DNA from: Sodaliphilus sp050873765
GTDB lineage: Bacteria > Bacteroidota > Bacteroidia > Bacteroidales > Muribaculaceae
DNA: 17,939 bases
NCBI GenBank assembly: GCA_050873765.1
Contig: JBNMJK010000050.1
Span: 1 to 17,939 of the forward strand
Reading direction: 5' to 3'
Under the pieces are notes generated by a model. It was not told the DNA's origin and did not search any database. It worked only from the letters and a program-made list of their open reading frames with translations. Below, in pieces: positions 1-7,262 of this stretch (position 1 is the stretch's first letter; the number at the start of each line of letters is the position of its first letter). The translations under genes were made by a program, and so were the position numbers.

Positions 1-210
1 AAAGGTCAAGGTACTGGTCACGTAGGCATTGTTGTTGACGGCATATTGATTATGAAGCTGAAGCTCCATTTCCTGCTGCAACCTCATGCTGCTTTGCGCA
101 TCATCACTCACTTCCTCGTGGTGTTTGTTTTCTCCGTCGGTGTCACCATCACCGACTCTAACCCGTTTATAGAAAAACGACAGAATCATATTCTTAAATT
201 GAATAGCCAT
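1..210 (-). CDS. Unrecognised protein, N-terminal 70 residues (runs off window edge)
   Basis: An open frame on the minus strand starts with ATG at 210-208 and has no stop to the window edge. The start reads MAIQFKNMILSFFYKRVRVG; it is followed by a strongly acidic, His-rich stretch (GDGDTDGENKHHEEVSDD) and a Gln/Met-rich helix-like segment (SSMRLQQEMELQLHNQ). There is no clear signal peptide. I do not recognise the family. A second possible start is the Met at residue 8. A TAnnTTTG box on the same strand lies about 53 nt upstream (263-270), which supports transcription in this direction. Coding status is likely but rests on only 70 codons. Confidence 0.5.
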   Translation of the reverse strand, partial: MAIQFKNMILSFFYKRVRVGDGDTDGENKHHEEVSDDAQSSMRLQQEMELQLHNQYAVNNNAYVTSTLTF

Positions 211-742
211 GTCTTAAAATTTTAAGTTTATGTTTAAGAAATTAATTAGCACTTAGGTGTTCCAAAAGTATTCCTCAAAAAAAATCAAAGAAAGCAGCCG
301 AGCAGAAATCTCTGCATTTCAGAAAAAAGATAGCAAGCTATCTGCTGAAAAAATCGCAGAAAATTCATGCCGGAAAGAGCCAAAAATGAACTTTTGAGAA
401 CCACTAAATCAACCTCAAATGATTTTATATGCAAAATTAATAGAAAGTAGATGTACTTCCCCACCCCGTTAAATTATGTTAATTTTCAATTTCTCGCATA
501 TTTATACATCACCAACTGCATATTTATCCACCACCCAACCATCACACAGATTCCACCGATTCCACCGAAATAAGTTTGGTTTTAGGAACCATGCAACATA
601 ATTTGTAATACCACATTTCCTGTTATTCCTGTTATTATACTTGACAAATACAGTTTTTCCATTATTTATGCAGTCTTTCGGGATAAAAGTATTACTTTTA
701 CGGCACAAAATATGATACCAATATCAAAATTAGTACTCCAAT
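211..742. other. AT-rich stretch without a supportable gene
   Basis: No frame here looks like a real protein. Visible structure: an imperfect hairpin at 318-349 (outer TTCAG/CTGAA, inner AGATAGC-AA-GCTATCT at 328-343) without a T-tract on either side; a spaced direct repeat GCATATTTAT at 496-505 and 518-527; and two perfect 9-bp tandem duplications, ATTCCACCG at 550-567 and CCTGTTATT at 619-636. A 68-codon minus-strand frame crosses 502-708 but has an odd composition and no family resemblance, so I do not call it a gene. Confidence 0.6.
263..270 (-). promoter_or_regulatory. Candidate Bacteroidetes -7 box for the partial gene at 1-210
   Basis: Minus strand reads TACTTTTG, an exact match to the Bacteroidetes -7 consensus TAnnTTTG. 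A TTTG lies upstream but with a spacer of about 15 nt, shorter than the usual 19-21, so the -33 element is weak. The implied leader before the ATG at 210 is about 45 nt. Confidence 0.35.
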
Positions 743-972
743 ATGATATTTGAACGTAAGAAATACTTGGATGAGCTTGTCGCAGGACGCGAAAACGGAA
801 GAAAAGAAAACAGACTACTTACGTGGGTTGTATGAAACTACCTATCTACGAGACGTGATAGAACGTAATCATTTGCGCAATCTACATTCATCGCAAGGAG
901 GATGAAGTCGGTGTTCTTACAATAGGATTATTGGATTTCTTGACTGACAAGAATTTGTTGGAACAGGGCTAA
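743..972 (+). pseudogene. Collapsed AAA ATPase (AAA_14 / DUF4143 family) pseudogene
   Basis: Three pieces, in three different frames, match the start, a late-middle part and the end of the Bacteroidales AAA_14/DUF4143 ATPases. Piece 1 (743-835) begins MIFERKKYLDELVAGRENG, the usual N-terminus, but stops before any Walker A motif. Piece 2 (819-905) reads LRGLYETTYLRDVIERNHLR, resembling the conserved Y-T-Y-L-R-D-I-I-E-R-N segment. Piece 3 (901-972) reads GVLTIGLLDFLTDKNLLEQG then TAA, matching the usual C-terminal ending. Full-length members are roughly 400 residues, so more than 80 percent is deleted, including the P-loop. These ATPases are common accessory genes that often occur as degraded copies. 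The family assignment comes from recalled motif patterns; decay is directly visible. Confidence 0.72.
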
Positions 973-1120
973 CTCTCTTTCTATTTTGAACAAAAAACGA
1001 TGCACAGTTGGCAAAGTGTATATCAACAATTCTGTGCCTGGTGAAGTATGGCAATGAGTTTCCAGAAATGATACCAAGCCAAAACATATTTCCGTGAGAT
1101 TCGTGTGAGGCCATGATACA

Positions 1121-1160
1121 GAAAATGCAGCGAGCACATCGGTAATGATGCACTCGCTGC
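1121..1160 (-). terminator. Hairpin terminator after tRNA-Ser, strand-specific
   Basis: The arms at 1127-1140 and 1147-1160 flank a 6-nt loop. In minus-strand RNA all 14 positions pair, two of them as G-U wobbles; in plus-strand RNA the same two positions become A/C mismatches. A short run read as ATTTTC follows on the minus strand (1121-1126). The wobble asymmetry argues that the structure is maintained as minus-strand RNA, as expected for a terminator serving the tRNA and the rpe operon upstream of it. Confidence 0.7.
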
Positions 1161-1168
1161 AGGTTTTG

Positions 1169-1255
1169 CGGAAAGGGAGGGATTCGAACCCTCGGTACCC
1201 ATAAGGGTACAACGGTTTTCGAGACCGTCCCGTTCGGCCACTCCGGCACCTTTCC
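1169..1255 (-). tRNA. tRNA-Ser (anticodon CGA)
   Basis: An 87-nt class II tRNA. The acceptor arms GGAAAGG and CCTTTCC pair perfectly, with G as discriminator base and no encoded CCA. The anticodon stem ACGGT/ACCGT encloses the loop CTCGAAA, giving anticodon CGA at 1221-1219, which reads UCG. A long variable arm with paired GTACCC/GGGTAC is typical of serine tRNAs. The T arm contains GGTTCGAATCC. The gene begins 16 nt after the rpe stop on the same strand and is followed by a hairpin terminator, so it is probably processed from the rpe transcript; I see no good promoter in the gap. Confidence 0.96.
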
Positions 1256-1271
1256 TTGATATTTTTCTCCT

Positions 1272-1916
1272 CTAAAGATTCTTCAGCGAAGCTATTGCAG
1301 TATTCCTGTCTTCTGAATTAAAAACGTAACTGCCAGCCACCACCATATCGGCTCCCGCATCAGCTAAAACAGCGCCAACTTCAGCATTAACGCCTCCATC
1401 CACCTCTATTATAGCCTTACTGCCCGTGGCAGTGATGAGCCTCCGAAGCTCTTTTACTTTCTCTACGGTTCCAGAAATAAATTTCTGGCCTCCAAACCCT
1501 GGATTCACCGACATCAGCAGCACTAAATCCACATCACAGAGTATGTCTTTGAGCATACACACAGGAGTGGCAGGGTTTACCGACACGCCTGCCTTCATGC
1601 CCATATCGTGAATCTGCTGAACCACCCGGTTGAGGTGCAGGCACGCCTCGTAGTGAACCGTCATGATTTCTGCGCCACAGTCGTGCACTTCTGCCACAAA
1701 CTTTTGTGGCTCCACAATCATTAAATGCACGTCAAGAGGTTTCCGGCAATGCTTCTTCACATATTTCATCACCGGAAAACCGAATGAAATATTTGGCACA
1801 AACACGCCGTCCATCACATCAAGATGAAGCATATCGGCATCGCTGGCATTGATAAACTCCAACTCTTCCGCTAAATGGGCGAAATCGGCCGACAGTAACG
1901 ACGGTGACACTTTCAT
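1272..1916 (-). CDS. rpe: Ribulose-phosphate 3-epimerase
   Basis: Interconverts D-ribulose 5-phosphate and D-xylulose 5-phosphate in the cytosolic pentose phosphate pathway. The 214-residue TIM barrel is standard length. Metal ligands and catalytic acids of the family are present: H31 and D33 in HLDVMDGVFVPN, H64 in DVHLM, and D173 in VDGGV. The phosphate-binding loops VNPGFGGQ (138-144) and AGSYVF (194-199) are intact. The ATG overlaps the TGA of the upstream dedA-family gene in an ATGA arrangement, so translation is probably coupled. Downstream, tRNA-Ser follows after 16 nt with no terminator between them. Confidence 0.97.
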   Translation of the reverse strand: MKVSPSLLSADFAHLAEELEFINASDADMLHLDVMDGVFVPNISFGFPVMKYVKKHCRKPLDVHLMIVEPQKFVAEVHDCGAEIMTVHYEACLHLNRVVQQIHDMGMKAGVSVNPATPVCMLKDILCDVDLVLLMSVNPGFGGQKFISGTVEKVKELRRLITATGSKAIIEVDGGVNAEVGAVLADAGADMVVAGSYVFNSEDRNTAIASLKNL

Positions 1917-2659
1917 TGCTCTATCTCTTTTTTATTGGGCGCTCCTTTCAAGCCCTTAAAAATAATGTATAAAACAATAATCCCAAACAAAGCGAAACCC
2001 GCATAAGTGAGGTACTTATTGTTTGCCTCAAGCTGCGCATACAAGTCGGGCTCTGCCACAAAAGTGCTCAGCCACCAGCCTAAAGCTGCCAGCGCCACAT
2101 TCCAGATTCCTGCGCCAAGGGTGGTAAACACCGTGAACTTCAAAAAGTTCATTCTCGACAGGCCTGCAGGTATGGAAATCAGCTGTCGTATGCCGGGAAT
2201 CAGTCGACCCAAAAAGGTGGAAACAGATCCATGGTCGGCAAAATACTTTTCTGCCTTTTCCACTTTCTCCGCGTCGATCAGGCACATATGGCCTATTCGG
2301 CTATTTGCAAAGCCATAAACCACGGGGCGCCCAATCAGCATAGAAATGGCATAATTGACGCATGCGCCAAGCAATGCCCCCAATGTGGCAACCAGAACCA
2401 CCATCACCACGTCGATATGGACGCCATCTGCACCGGAGCACGCAAAATATGCAGCGGGAGGCACCACAATCTCGCTTGGAAATGGGATAAATGAACTCTC
2501 AACCGCCATTAAGAGAAATATCAGTGTATAGCCCATGTTGTCCTTAAACCAGCTATAGAGCGTTTGAGCATCTAAATTCGGCATATACACGACAACTGAA
2601 GCTACTAATGCCACCAATATGACTGCCCCGATGAGCAATTGAATTGTCTGTCTTTTCAT
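1913..2659 (-). CDS. DedA/VTT-domain membrane protein
   Basis: A polytopic inner-membrane protein of the DedA (SNARE-associated, VTT) superfamily, whose members are linked to undecaprenyl-phosphate or phospholipid flipping and membrane homeostasis; the substrate cannot be read here. From the ATG at 2659 it has 248 residues. A first membrane segment lies at about 8-26. The family acidic/proline motif ESSFIPFPSE (54-63) and the second re-entrant motif GRLIPGIRQLISIPAG (151-166) are both intact, followed by hydrophobic segments at about 175-198 and 218-236 and a basic tail. A TTG two codons upstream is a less likely start. The 3' end overlaps rpe by 4 nt. The pairing with rpe looks like an operon of convenience. 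Confidence 0.93.
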   Translation of the reverse strand: MKRQTIQLLIGAVILVALVASVVVYMPNLDAQTLYSWFKDNMGYTLIFLLMAVESSFIPFPSEIVVPPAAYFACSGADGVHIDVVMVVLVATLGALLGACVNYAISMLIGRPVVYGFANSRIGHMCLIDAEKVEKAEKYFADHGSVSTFLGRLIPGIRQLISIPAGLSRMNFLKFTVFTTLGAGIWNVALAALGWWLSTFVAEPDLYAQLEANNKYLTYAGFALFGIIVLYIIFKGLKGAPNKKEIEQ

Positions 2660-2681
2660 CTTCAAAATCTGATTGTGATTG

Positions 2682-2689
2682 CAAATTTA
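2682..2689 (-). promoter_or_regulatory. Candidate -7 box before the dedA-rpe-tRNA operon
   Basis: Minus strand reads TAAATTTG, an exact TAnnTTTG match, in the 41-nt gap between the glycosylase stop and the dedA ATG. No clear TTTG is seen at the expected -33 distance. It would give a leader of about 15-20 nt. It may supplement readthrough from the upstream gene. Confidence 0.35.
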
Positions 2690-2700
2690 CAAAAAATCAT

Positions 2701-3291
2701 TCATATTGTATAGCCTAAAGCGCGAAACATTTTACTATAGGCATCTGCCTTTTTCTCTAAAGCCAGTGGGTAGGCTCGCGACGACGACGGCATACGAAAC
2801 AACTTAAACCGATGCCCAGCATAGTCACACGCCACCATGCCGCCCATCTTTGGCGGCTCCACATGCGCCATCGAGGCGATCACCTCAGTAGCCTTCTCCC
2901 CTGCCGTAACCACCGCCTCTATCGTTGGCCGCTCGGCAAGAAACCGCTTTAAATTAATCGTCTCCACTATCTCCAAAAATTTATCGCTTGCATTGTCCTT
3001 TAGCCGGCGAACGCGTGTGGCACTGTCGTAGAGCGCAATGTGCTTCTCCGCCAAGAACGCCTTGATTTCATTCAAGCGGTAGGTCTTCTGCCGCTCATCA
3101 TAAAACCGAAACCGGTCGGCATAAAAGATATAGCCCATGATTTTCCACATGTCGTTGGTCTTGTTCGGGTAGAAAAATTCCATTGCCCACCGGTTGGGCT
3201 TGGGTGGAAAGGTGCCGAGCATCAGCACCTTCGCCCCTTCTGGCAGAAAAGGAGGAAAAGGGTGCGACTCTATTGGAATAGTTGGTGTCAC
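2701..3291 (-). CDS. Uracil-DNA glycosylase superfamily protein (deoxyinosine/hypoxanthine glycosylase-like)
   Basis: A predicted single-domain base-excision DNA repair enzyme of 196 residues. Motif 1 is LMLGTFPP (23-30), followed by a FYPN-x3-DMW segment (40-49) of the kind that shapes the base pocket in family 6 enzymes. VVTAG (127-131) is the central strand, and MPSSSRA (167-173) corresponds to motif 2, the DNA-intercalating loop, which has S where family 1 has HPSP. The resemblance is closest to the Mug/HDG branch; the actual lesion (U, hypoxanthine or other) cannot be decided. Translation starts at GTG (3291): a stop lies two codons upstream and the next ATG would remove the first strand. 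A well-formed promoter precedes it. The gene is upstream of, and probably partly cotranscribed with, dedA-rpe. Confidence 0.8.
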   Translation of the reverse strand: MTPTIPIESHPFPPFLPEGAKVLMLGTFPPKPNRWAMEFFYPNKTNDMWKIMGYIFYADRFRFYDERQKTYRLNEIKAFLAEKHIALYDSATRVRRLKDNASDKFLEIVETINLKRFLAERPTIEAVVTAGEKATEVIASMAHVEPPKMGGMVACDYAGHRFKLFRMPSSSRAYPLALEKKADAYSKMFRALGYTI

Positions 3292-3318
3292 TGATTAGCT
3301 TGCAATTAAAAACTGGTA

Positions 3319-3351
3319 CAAAGTTACGCTATTTCCAAAAAACACGGCAAA
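3319..3351 (-). promoter_or_regulatory. Bacteroidetes-type promoter for the glycosylase gene
   Basis: Minus strand carries TTTG (3351-3348), 21 nt spacer, TAACTTTG (3326-3319). Both elements and the spacing fit the Bacteroidetes housekeeping sigma consensus. Transcription would begin about 20 nt before the GTG start at 3291. Confidence 0.6.
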
Positions 3352-3386
3352 TTTCACAGTCTCGAATCCATATAATTCTGCTATAA

Positions 3387-3419
3387 TTTCACTTCTTTAT
3401 GTTTTTTTTCATAACTTTG
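3387..3419 (+). promoter_or_regulatory. Bacteroidetes-type promoter for the export lipoprotein
   Basis: TAACTTTG at 3412-3419 is an exact -7 box; TTTC at 3387-3390, 21 nt upstream, matches three of four -33 bases. The leader before the ATG at 3488 would be about 60 nt. It is arranged back-to-back with the promoter of the glycosylase gene. Confidence 0.5.
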
Positions 3420-3487
3420 CGAAAAATTAAATCCTGTTTTTTCACCAGCAATCGTGTATTGATATCAAACAACACAATAATAGTATT

Positions 3488-4282
3488 ATGAATATTCGAC
3501 TTTTTCTCTCTGTGGTCATTTTGGCCATAGCCATGGCAGGCTGTAAAACACCTGAAGACATTACTTACATGCAGAATGCCGAAACCCTTCCAACCGACGT
3601 GCTGAAAGCAACTGCTAAAATCAACGACCCCGTTATCATGTCGGGCGATATGCTTCAAATCAGCGTGTCGGCCACCAACCCTGAGCTGGTGAAATTTTTC
3701 AACAAGACGGAGATGGTGTCAACCGGCTCCACCAACAACAACGACAATCCCATTCTCTACTACTTAGTGGACAACAAAGGATACATCGACTTCCCTATTC
3801 TTGGCAGAATATTTGTGAGGGGCAAAACCCAAAGCACCGTTGAGGCAGAGATTAGCAACCTCATCTACCCTCGCTACCTGGCAGAGAAGCCCGGAGTGGA
3901 AGTGCGCTTCCAAAACTTCCATGTTTACACCATGGGTGAAGTGAACAAACCAGGACTCATCAAGGCCATCAATGGCCGCATCACCATTCTGGAGGCCATA
4001 TCTCAATCCGGCGACCTCACCATTCATGGCCGCCGCGACAATGTGATGGTAATCCACACCAATTCCGACGGCAGCCGCGAAGTGCAGCGTGTGAATCTCA
4101 CTGATAAAAACCTCTTGGTTTCGCCAGTTTACAATCTTCGCCAGAACGATGTGATTTATGTAGAGCCAAACGCCACTAAAAAGCGTTCATCTTGGGCCAT
4201 TCCACCAGCATGGTCGTTCACCACTGGCATCATCGGCACCACCATCTCTATCGCAACACTCGTGGTGACCCTCACCAAATAA
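3488..4282 (+). CDS. Polysaccharide biosynthesis/export lipoprotein (Wza family)
   Basis: Outer-membrane polysaccharide export protein of 264 residues. The N-terminus is a lipoprotein signal: hydrophobic residues 4-15 and lipobox AMAGC with Cys19 as lipidated residue. The Poly_export domain spans about 46-140 (DPVIMSGDMLQISVSATNP, then YLVDNKGYIDFPILGRI) and an SLBB-like domain follows at about 143-226 (VYTMGEVNKPGLIKA...ILEAISQSGDL...QNDVIYVEP). A C-terminal hydrophobic helix at about 243-262 is typical of the Bacteroidetes version. In capsule loci this gene is normally followed by a Wzc-type tyrosine kinase; here the next gene is clpB on the other strand and no glycosyltransferases are near, so the copy is an orphan and its polymer is unknown. 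It has its own promoter. Confidence 0.92.
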   Translation: MNIRLFLSVVILAIAMAGCKTPEDITYMQNAETLPTDVLKATAKINDPVIMSGDMLQISVSATNPELVKFFNKTEMVSTGSTNNNDNPILYYLVDNKGYIDFPILGRIFVRGKTQSTVEAEISNLIYPRYLAEKPGVEVRFQNFHVYTMGEVNKPGLIKAINGRITILEAISQSGDLTIHGRRDNVMVIHTNSDGSREVQRVNLTDKNLLVSPVYNLRQNDVIYVEPNATKKRSSWAIPPAWSFTTGIIGTTISIATLVVTLTK

Positions 4283-4324
4283 CGCAAGCATCATTCAGAT
4301 TTTTTTGCATAAATATAAATAACG

Positions 4325-4363
4325 AAAAAAGGGCCCCGCCTTCGTGATGTGAAGGCGGGGCCC
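4325..4363 (-). terminator. Strong rho-independent terminator of clpB, probably bidirectional
   Basis: A perfect 13-bp GC-rich stem, GGGCCCCGCCTTC (4331-4343) against 4351-4363, with a 7-nt loop. On the minus strand it is followed by six T residues (4330-4325), ideal for ending clpB, whose stop is 32 nt upstream. On the plus strand the tail is TTAATGTTATTT, weaker, but it can also end the export lipoprotein transcript. Confidence 0.9.
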
Positions 4364-4394
4364 TTAATGTTATTTCAAGTTAATGTAGGAAAAA

Positions 4395-6983
4395 TCAGTT
4401 GCGGAATACCAATTCATCACCCACGCAGTCGATAACGATAGGTTTATCTCTATCTATGTTTTGAGCAATGATGTCTTTCGACAGTTTGTTCAGCACCTTG
4501 TTCTGAATCACACGCTTAACCGGACGAGCACCAAATTCTGGATCATAGCCAGCCTTGGCAAGCGAAGCGATAGCGGCATCGGTAGCCTCAAGTTTAATGC
4601 CATTCTTTGCCAGCATCTTAGCCACAGAATTAACCTGCATACGCACAATCTGCGAAATCTCACCTTCGCTAAGAGGCGTGAACATAATGATTTCATCGAT
4701 TCTGTTCAGGAATTCCGGACGCATCTGCTTCTTCAGCAACTCAAACACCTCGTTTTGAGTTTTCTCTATCACCTCTCCCCTATTCTCTGGAGTGAGATGC
4801 TCAAAGCGCTCACGAATAATCTGGCTGCCCAAGTTACTGGTCATGATGATAATCGTGTTCTTGAAATTCACCGTACGGCCCTTGTTGTCGGTGAGTCGGC
4901 CATCATCAAGCACCTGGAGCAGTATGTTGAACACATCGGGGTGAGCCTTCTCTATCTCATCGAAAAGTACCACCGAATATGGTTTCCTGCGCACTGCCTC
5001 GGTGAGCTGACCACCTTCCTCATAGCCTACATAGCCAGGAGGTGGGCCAATCAGACGGCTGACACTGAACTTCTCTTGATACTCGCTCATATCTATACGG
5101 GTCATCATATTCTCATCGTTGAACAGGTAGTCGGCCAAAGCCTTAGCCAACTCGGTTTTACCCACACCCGTTGTACCCAGGAATATGAATGAGCCAATTG
5201 GTTTGCGAGGATCGTTAAGTCCGGCACGATTACGGCGCACTGCATCAGAAATGGCGTTAATAGCCTCATTCTGACCCACCACACGCTTGTGCAGTTCGTC
5301 TTCCAGATGGAGCAACTTGTCTTTCTCGCTCTGGAGCATACGGCTTACAGGAATTCCTGTCCAGCGCGACACCACATCGGCAATATCATCGCTGTCAACC
5401 TCTTCCTTGATCATAGCCGTTTCCCCTTGCATCGATTTCAACTGCTCCTGAATGGCCTTGTTGTCGTCTTCCTTTTGCTTAATAAGGGAGTAGCGGATTT
5501 CTGCCACACGGGCATAGTCGCCGTCGCGCTCAGCACGCTCAGCCTCATGGTTAAGCTGCTCAATGTCGATTTTATTCTGCTGAATACGGTTAATCAACTC
5601 CTTCTCGCTCTTCCATTTAGCCTTATAGTCGCTTTCCTTGTCCTTCAGCTCGGCAATTTCCTTCTCCACCTGAGCCACACGCTGGGCATCACCATCGCGC
5701 TTAATGGCTGCGCGCTCAATTTCCAACTGAGAAATCTTACGTGATATCTCATCGAGCTCCTCTGGCACAGAATCCATTTCGATGCGGAGCTTTGCTGCGG
5801 CCTCATCCACCAGGTCGATAGCCTTGTCGGGCAGATAGCGGTCGCTGATATAGCGCTCACTCAGCTGCACGGCTGCGATGATAGCGTCGTCTTTAATCCT
5901 CACCTTATGGTGATTCTCGTATTTCTCCTTCAAGCCACGCATAATGGCAATAGCGCTTTCTTCATCTGGCTCATCCACCATCACCACTTGGAACCTACGT
6001 TCAAGTGCCTTGTCTTTCTCGAAATACTTCTGGTATTCGTCGAGCGTGGTGGCACCAATGCTGCGGAGCTCGCCACGGGCCAGAGCCGGTTTGAGAATGT
6101 TGGCAGCGTCCATTGCGCCACCACTTTTGCCGGCACCCACCAAAGTGTGGATTTCATCGATAAACAGAATGATGTCGCCATTCGACGAGGTGATCTCATT
6201 AATCACGGCCTTCAACCGCTCCTCAAACTCACCCTGATATTTAGCACCAGCAATCAGTGCACCCATATCGAGCGAATACACCTGTTTCTGACGCAAGTTC
6301 TCTGGCACATCGCCTCTCACGATACGCTGAGCAAGACCCTCAACGATAGCAGTCTTACCCGTACCAGGCTCACCAATCAGAATTGGGTTGTTCTTGGTTC
6401 TACGGCTCAAAATTTGAAGCACACGGCGAATCTCGTCGTCACGGCCAATCACTGGGTCGAGCTTGCCTTGACGTGCACGCTCACACAGATTGATGGCATA
6501 CTTGTTAAGTGCGTTATATTGATCTTCTGCACTCTGCTCTGTGGCCTTTCTGCCCTGGCGTAGCTCCTCGATAGCCGTCTTCATGGTGCTTTCGGTGGCA
6601 CCAGCGTCTTTCAAGATTTTGCTCACGGGTGAATTGACCGACAGAAGTGCATACAGAATAGCCTCTACCGTCACATACTGGTCGCCATTTTTTGTGGCAA
6701 AGTCGTTTGCCTTCTCAAGTACCTTGTTTGCATCTGAGCTAAGGTAAGGTTCGCCACCGCTCACTTTTGGCAATTTATGCAATTCCTCGTCAAGAGAGCG
6801 GTCAATCATGGTGGCAGGCATGTCCATCTTCTGAAATATGAACTTAACCACGGAATCAGAATCCGACATCACTGCTTTTAAGAGGTGAACAGGCTCCAAC
6901 ACCTGGTTCTGGTTGCCCTGGGCAATCTGTACAGCTTTCTGTACGACCTCTTGCGATTTGATGGTAAAATTTTGAAAATTCAT
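4395..6983 (-). CDS. clpB: ATP-dependent disaggregase ClpB
   Basis: Hexameric AAA+ chaperone that, with DnaK, extracts and refolds proteins from aggregates. All parts of the 862-residue protein are present: N-domain (1-145), first ATPase with Walker A GEPGTGKT (204-211), Walker B LFIDEIH (273-279), pore-loop Y249 in KYQG and arginine fingers R329/R330, the long coiled-coil M-domain (about 405-525) that separates ClpB from ClpA/ClpC, and the second ATPase with Walker A GTTGVGKT (603-610), Walker B VVLFDEIE (671-678) and pore loop GYVG (650-653). The C-terminal D2-small domain ends at 862. Gene is monocistronic: divergent from purH and closed by a strong hairpin. Inverted repeats upstream may be regulatory. 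Confidence 0.99.
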   Translation of the reverse strand: MNFQNFTIKSQEVVQKAVQIAQGNQNQVLEPVHLLKAVMSDSDSVVKFIFQKMDMPATMIDRSLDEELHKLPKVSGGEPYLSSDANKVLEKANDFATKNGDQYVTVEAILYALLSVNSPVSKILKDAGATESTMKTAIEELRQGRKATEQSAEDQYNALNKYAINLCERARQGKLDPVIGRDDEIRRVLQILSRRTKNNPILIGEPGTGKTAIVEGLAQRIVRGDVPENLRQKQVYSLDMGALIAGAKYQGEFEERLKAVINEITSSNGDIILFIDEIHTLVGAGKSGGAMDAANILKPALARGELRSIGATTLDEYQKYFEKDKALERRFQVVMVDEPDEESAIAIMRGLKEKYENHHKVRIKDDAIIAAVQLSERYISDRYLPDKAIDLVDEAAAKLRIEMDSVPEELDEISRKISQLEIERAAIKRDGDAQRVAQVEKEIAELKDKESDYKAKWKSEKELINRIQQNKIDIEQLNHEAERAERDGDYARVAEIRYSLIKQKEDDNKAIQEQLKSMQGETAMIKEEVDSDDIADVVSRWTGIPVSRMLQSEKDKLLHLEDELHKRVVGQNEAINAISDAVRRNRAGLNDPRKPIGSFIFLGTTGVGKTELAKALADYLFNDENMMTRIDMSEYQEKFSVSRLIGPPPGYVGYEEGGQLTEAVRRKPYSVVLFDEIEKAHPDVFNILLQVLDDGRLTDNKGRTVNFKNTIIIMTSNLGSQIIRERFEHLTPENRGEVIEKTQNEVFELLKKQMRPEFLNRIDEIIMFTPLSEGEISQIVRMQVNSVAKMLAKNGIKLEATDAAIASLAKAGYDPEFGARPVKRVIQNKVLNKLSKDIIAQNIDRDKPIVIDCVGDELVFRN

Positions 6984-7023
6984 AATATATATATTCTCAT
7001 GTGTCTTTTATCTCACATGTCCT

Positions 7024-7037
7024 TTCAATCGCTTGAA
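7024..7037. promoter_or_regulatory. Short inverted repeat in the clpB leader
   Basis: TTCAA-TCGC-TTGAA, perfect 5-bp arms, 41 nt upstream of the clpB ATG. It could be a small leader hairpin or a protein-binding site; length is short enough for chance. Confidence 0.25.
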
Positions 7038-7066
7038 TAGCAATTTATATACCCAAATGCGCTTAC

Positions 7067-7089
7067 TGACAAAATGCGACAATTTGTCA
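7067..7089. promoter_or_regulatory. Nested inverted repeats upstream of clpB, operator candidate
   Basis: TGACAAA (7067-7073) and TTTGTCA (7083-7089) form perfect 7-bp arms around a 9-nt spacer. Inside it, GACAA-T-TTGTC (7078-7088) forms a second, overlapping palindrome, so three half sites of the form TTGTC occur in 23 bp. The arrangement resembles a repressor site controlling clpB or both divergent genes. It does not match the CIRCE heat-shock repeat. Confidence 0.35.
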
Positions 7090-7188
7090 CACACGTTACC
7101 TTTGACCAAAGCCTGCTAAAACTGTTAAAAAAACGCTAAAGCCACAATATTGTACTGCAAATAGTATGGCTGTTTGCCGTTTTTTTAA

Positions 7189-7196
7189 TAATTTTG
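7189..7196 (+). promoter_or_regulatory. Candidate -7 box for purH
   Basis: TAATTTTG matches TAnnTTTG. No exact TTTG at the normal -33 distance; the nearest (7173-7176) is too close. The implied leader is about 85 nt and contains the palindrome GCAAATT-AG-AATTTGC at 7247-7262, which could be an operator or a small hairpin. Confidence 0.35.
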
Positions 7197-7246
7197 TATT
7201 CTATTTTGCACAAATAGGCTGACTGGGCTGATTCATAAGCTGTTCA

Positions 7247-7262
7247 GCAAATTAGAATTTGC
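7247..7262. promoter_or_regulatory. Palindrome in the purH leader
   Basis: GCAAATT (7247-7253), AG, AATTTGC (7256-7262): perfect 7-bp arms 28 nt before the purH start. The two-base loop is too tight for an RNA hairpin without losing a pair, so a DNA-binding site is the simpler reading. The cognate regulator is unknown. Confidence 0.3.

Noticed and set aside
328..343. AGATAGC-AA-GCTATCT hairpin as a terminator
   Set aside because: No T-tract on either strand, and it lies upstream of, not after, the gene at 1-210.
502..708. 68-codon minus-strand open frame
   Set aside because: AT-driven composition, no family pattern, no promoter or operon partner; kept only as a note on the in-frame 9-bp duplications.
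973..1120. Possible short coding remnant or repeat between the ATPase pseudogene and the tRNA terminator
   Set aside because: Short pieces in several frames look vaguely familiar but are interrupted by stops; no family can be named.
917..1249. Open frames across the tRNA region in several minus-strand frames
   Set aside because: They translate the tRNA-Ser gene and its terminator; the protein sequences are the well-known artefacts of tRNA T arm and acceptor sequence.
4461..6563. Long plus-strand open frames opposite clpB
   Set aside because: They mirror the codon structure of clpB on the opposite strand; clpB is complete with all motifs.
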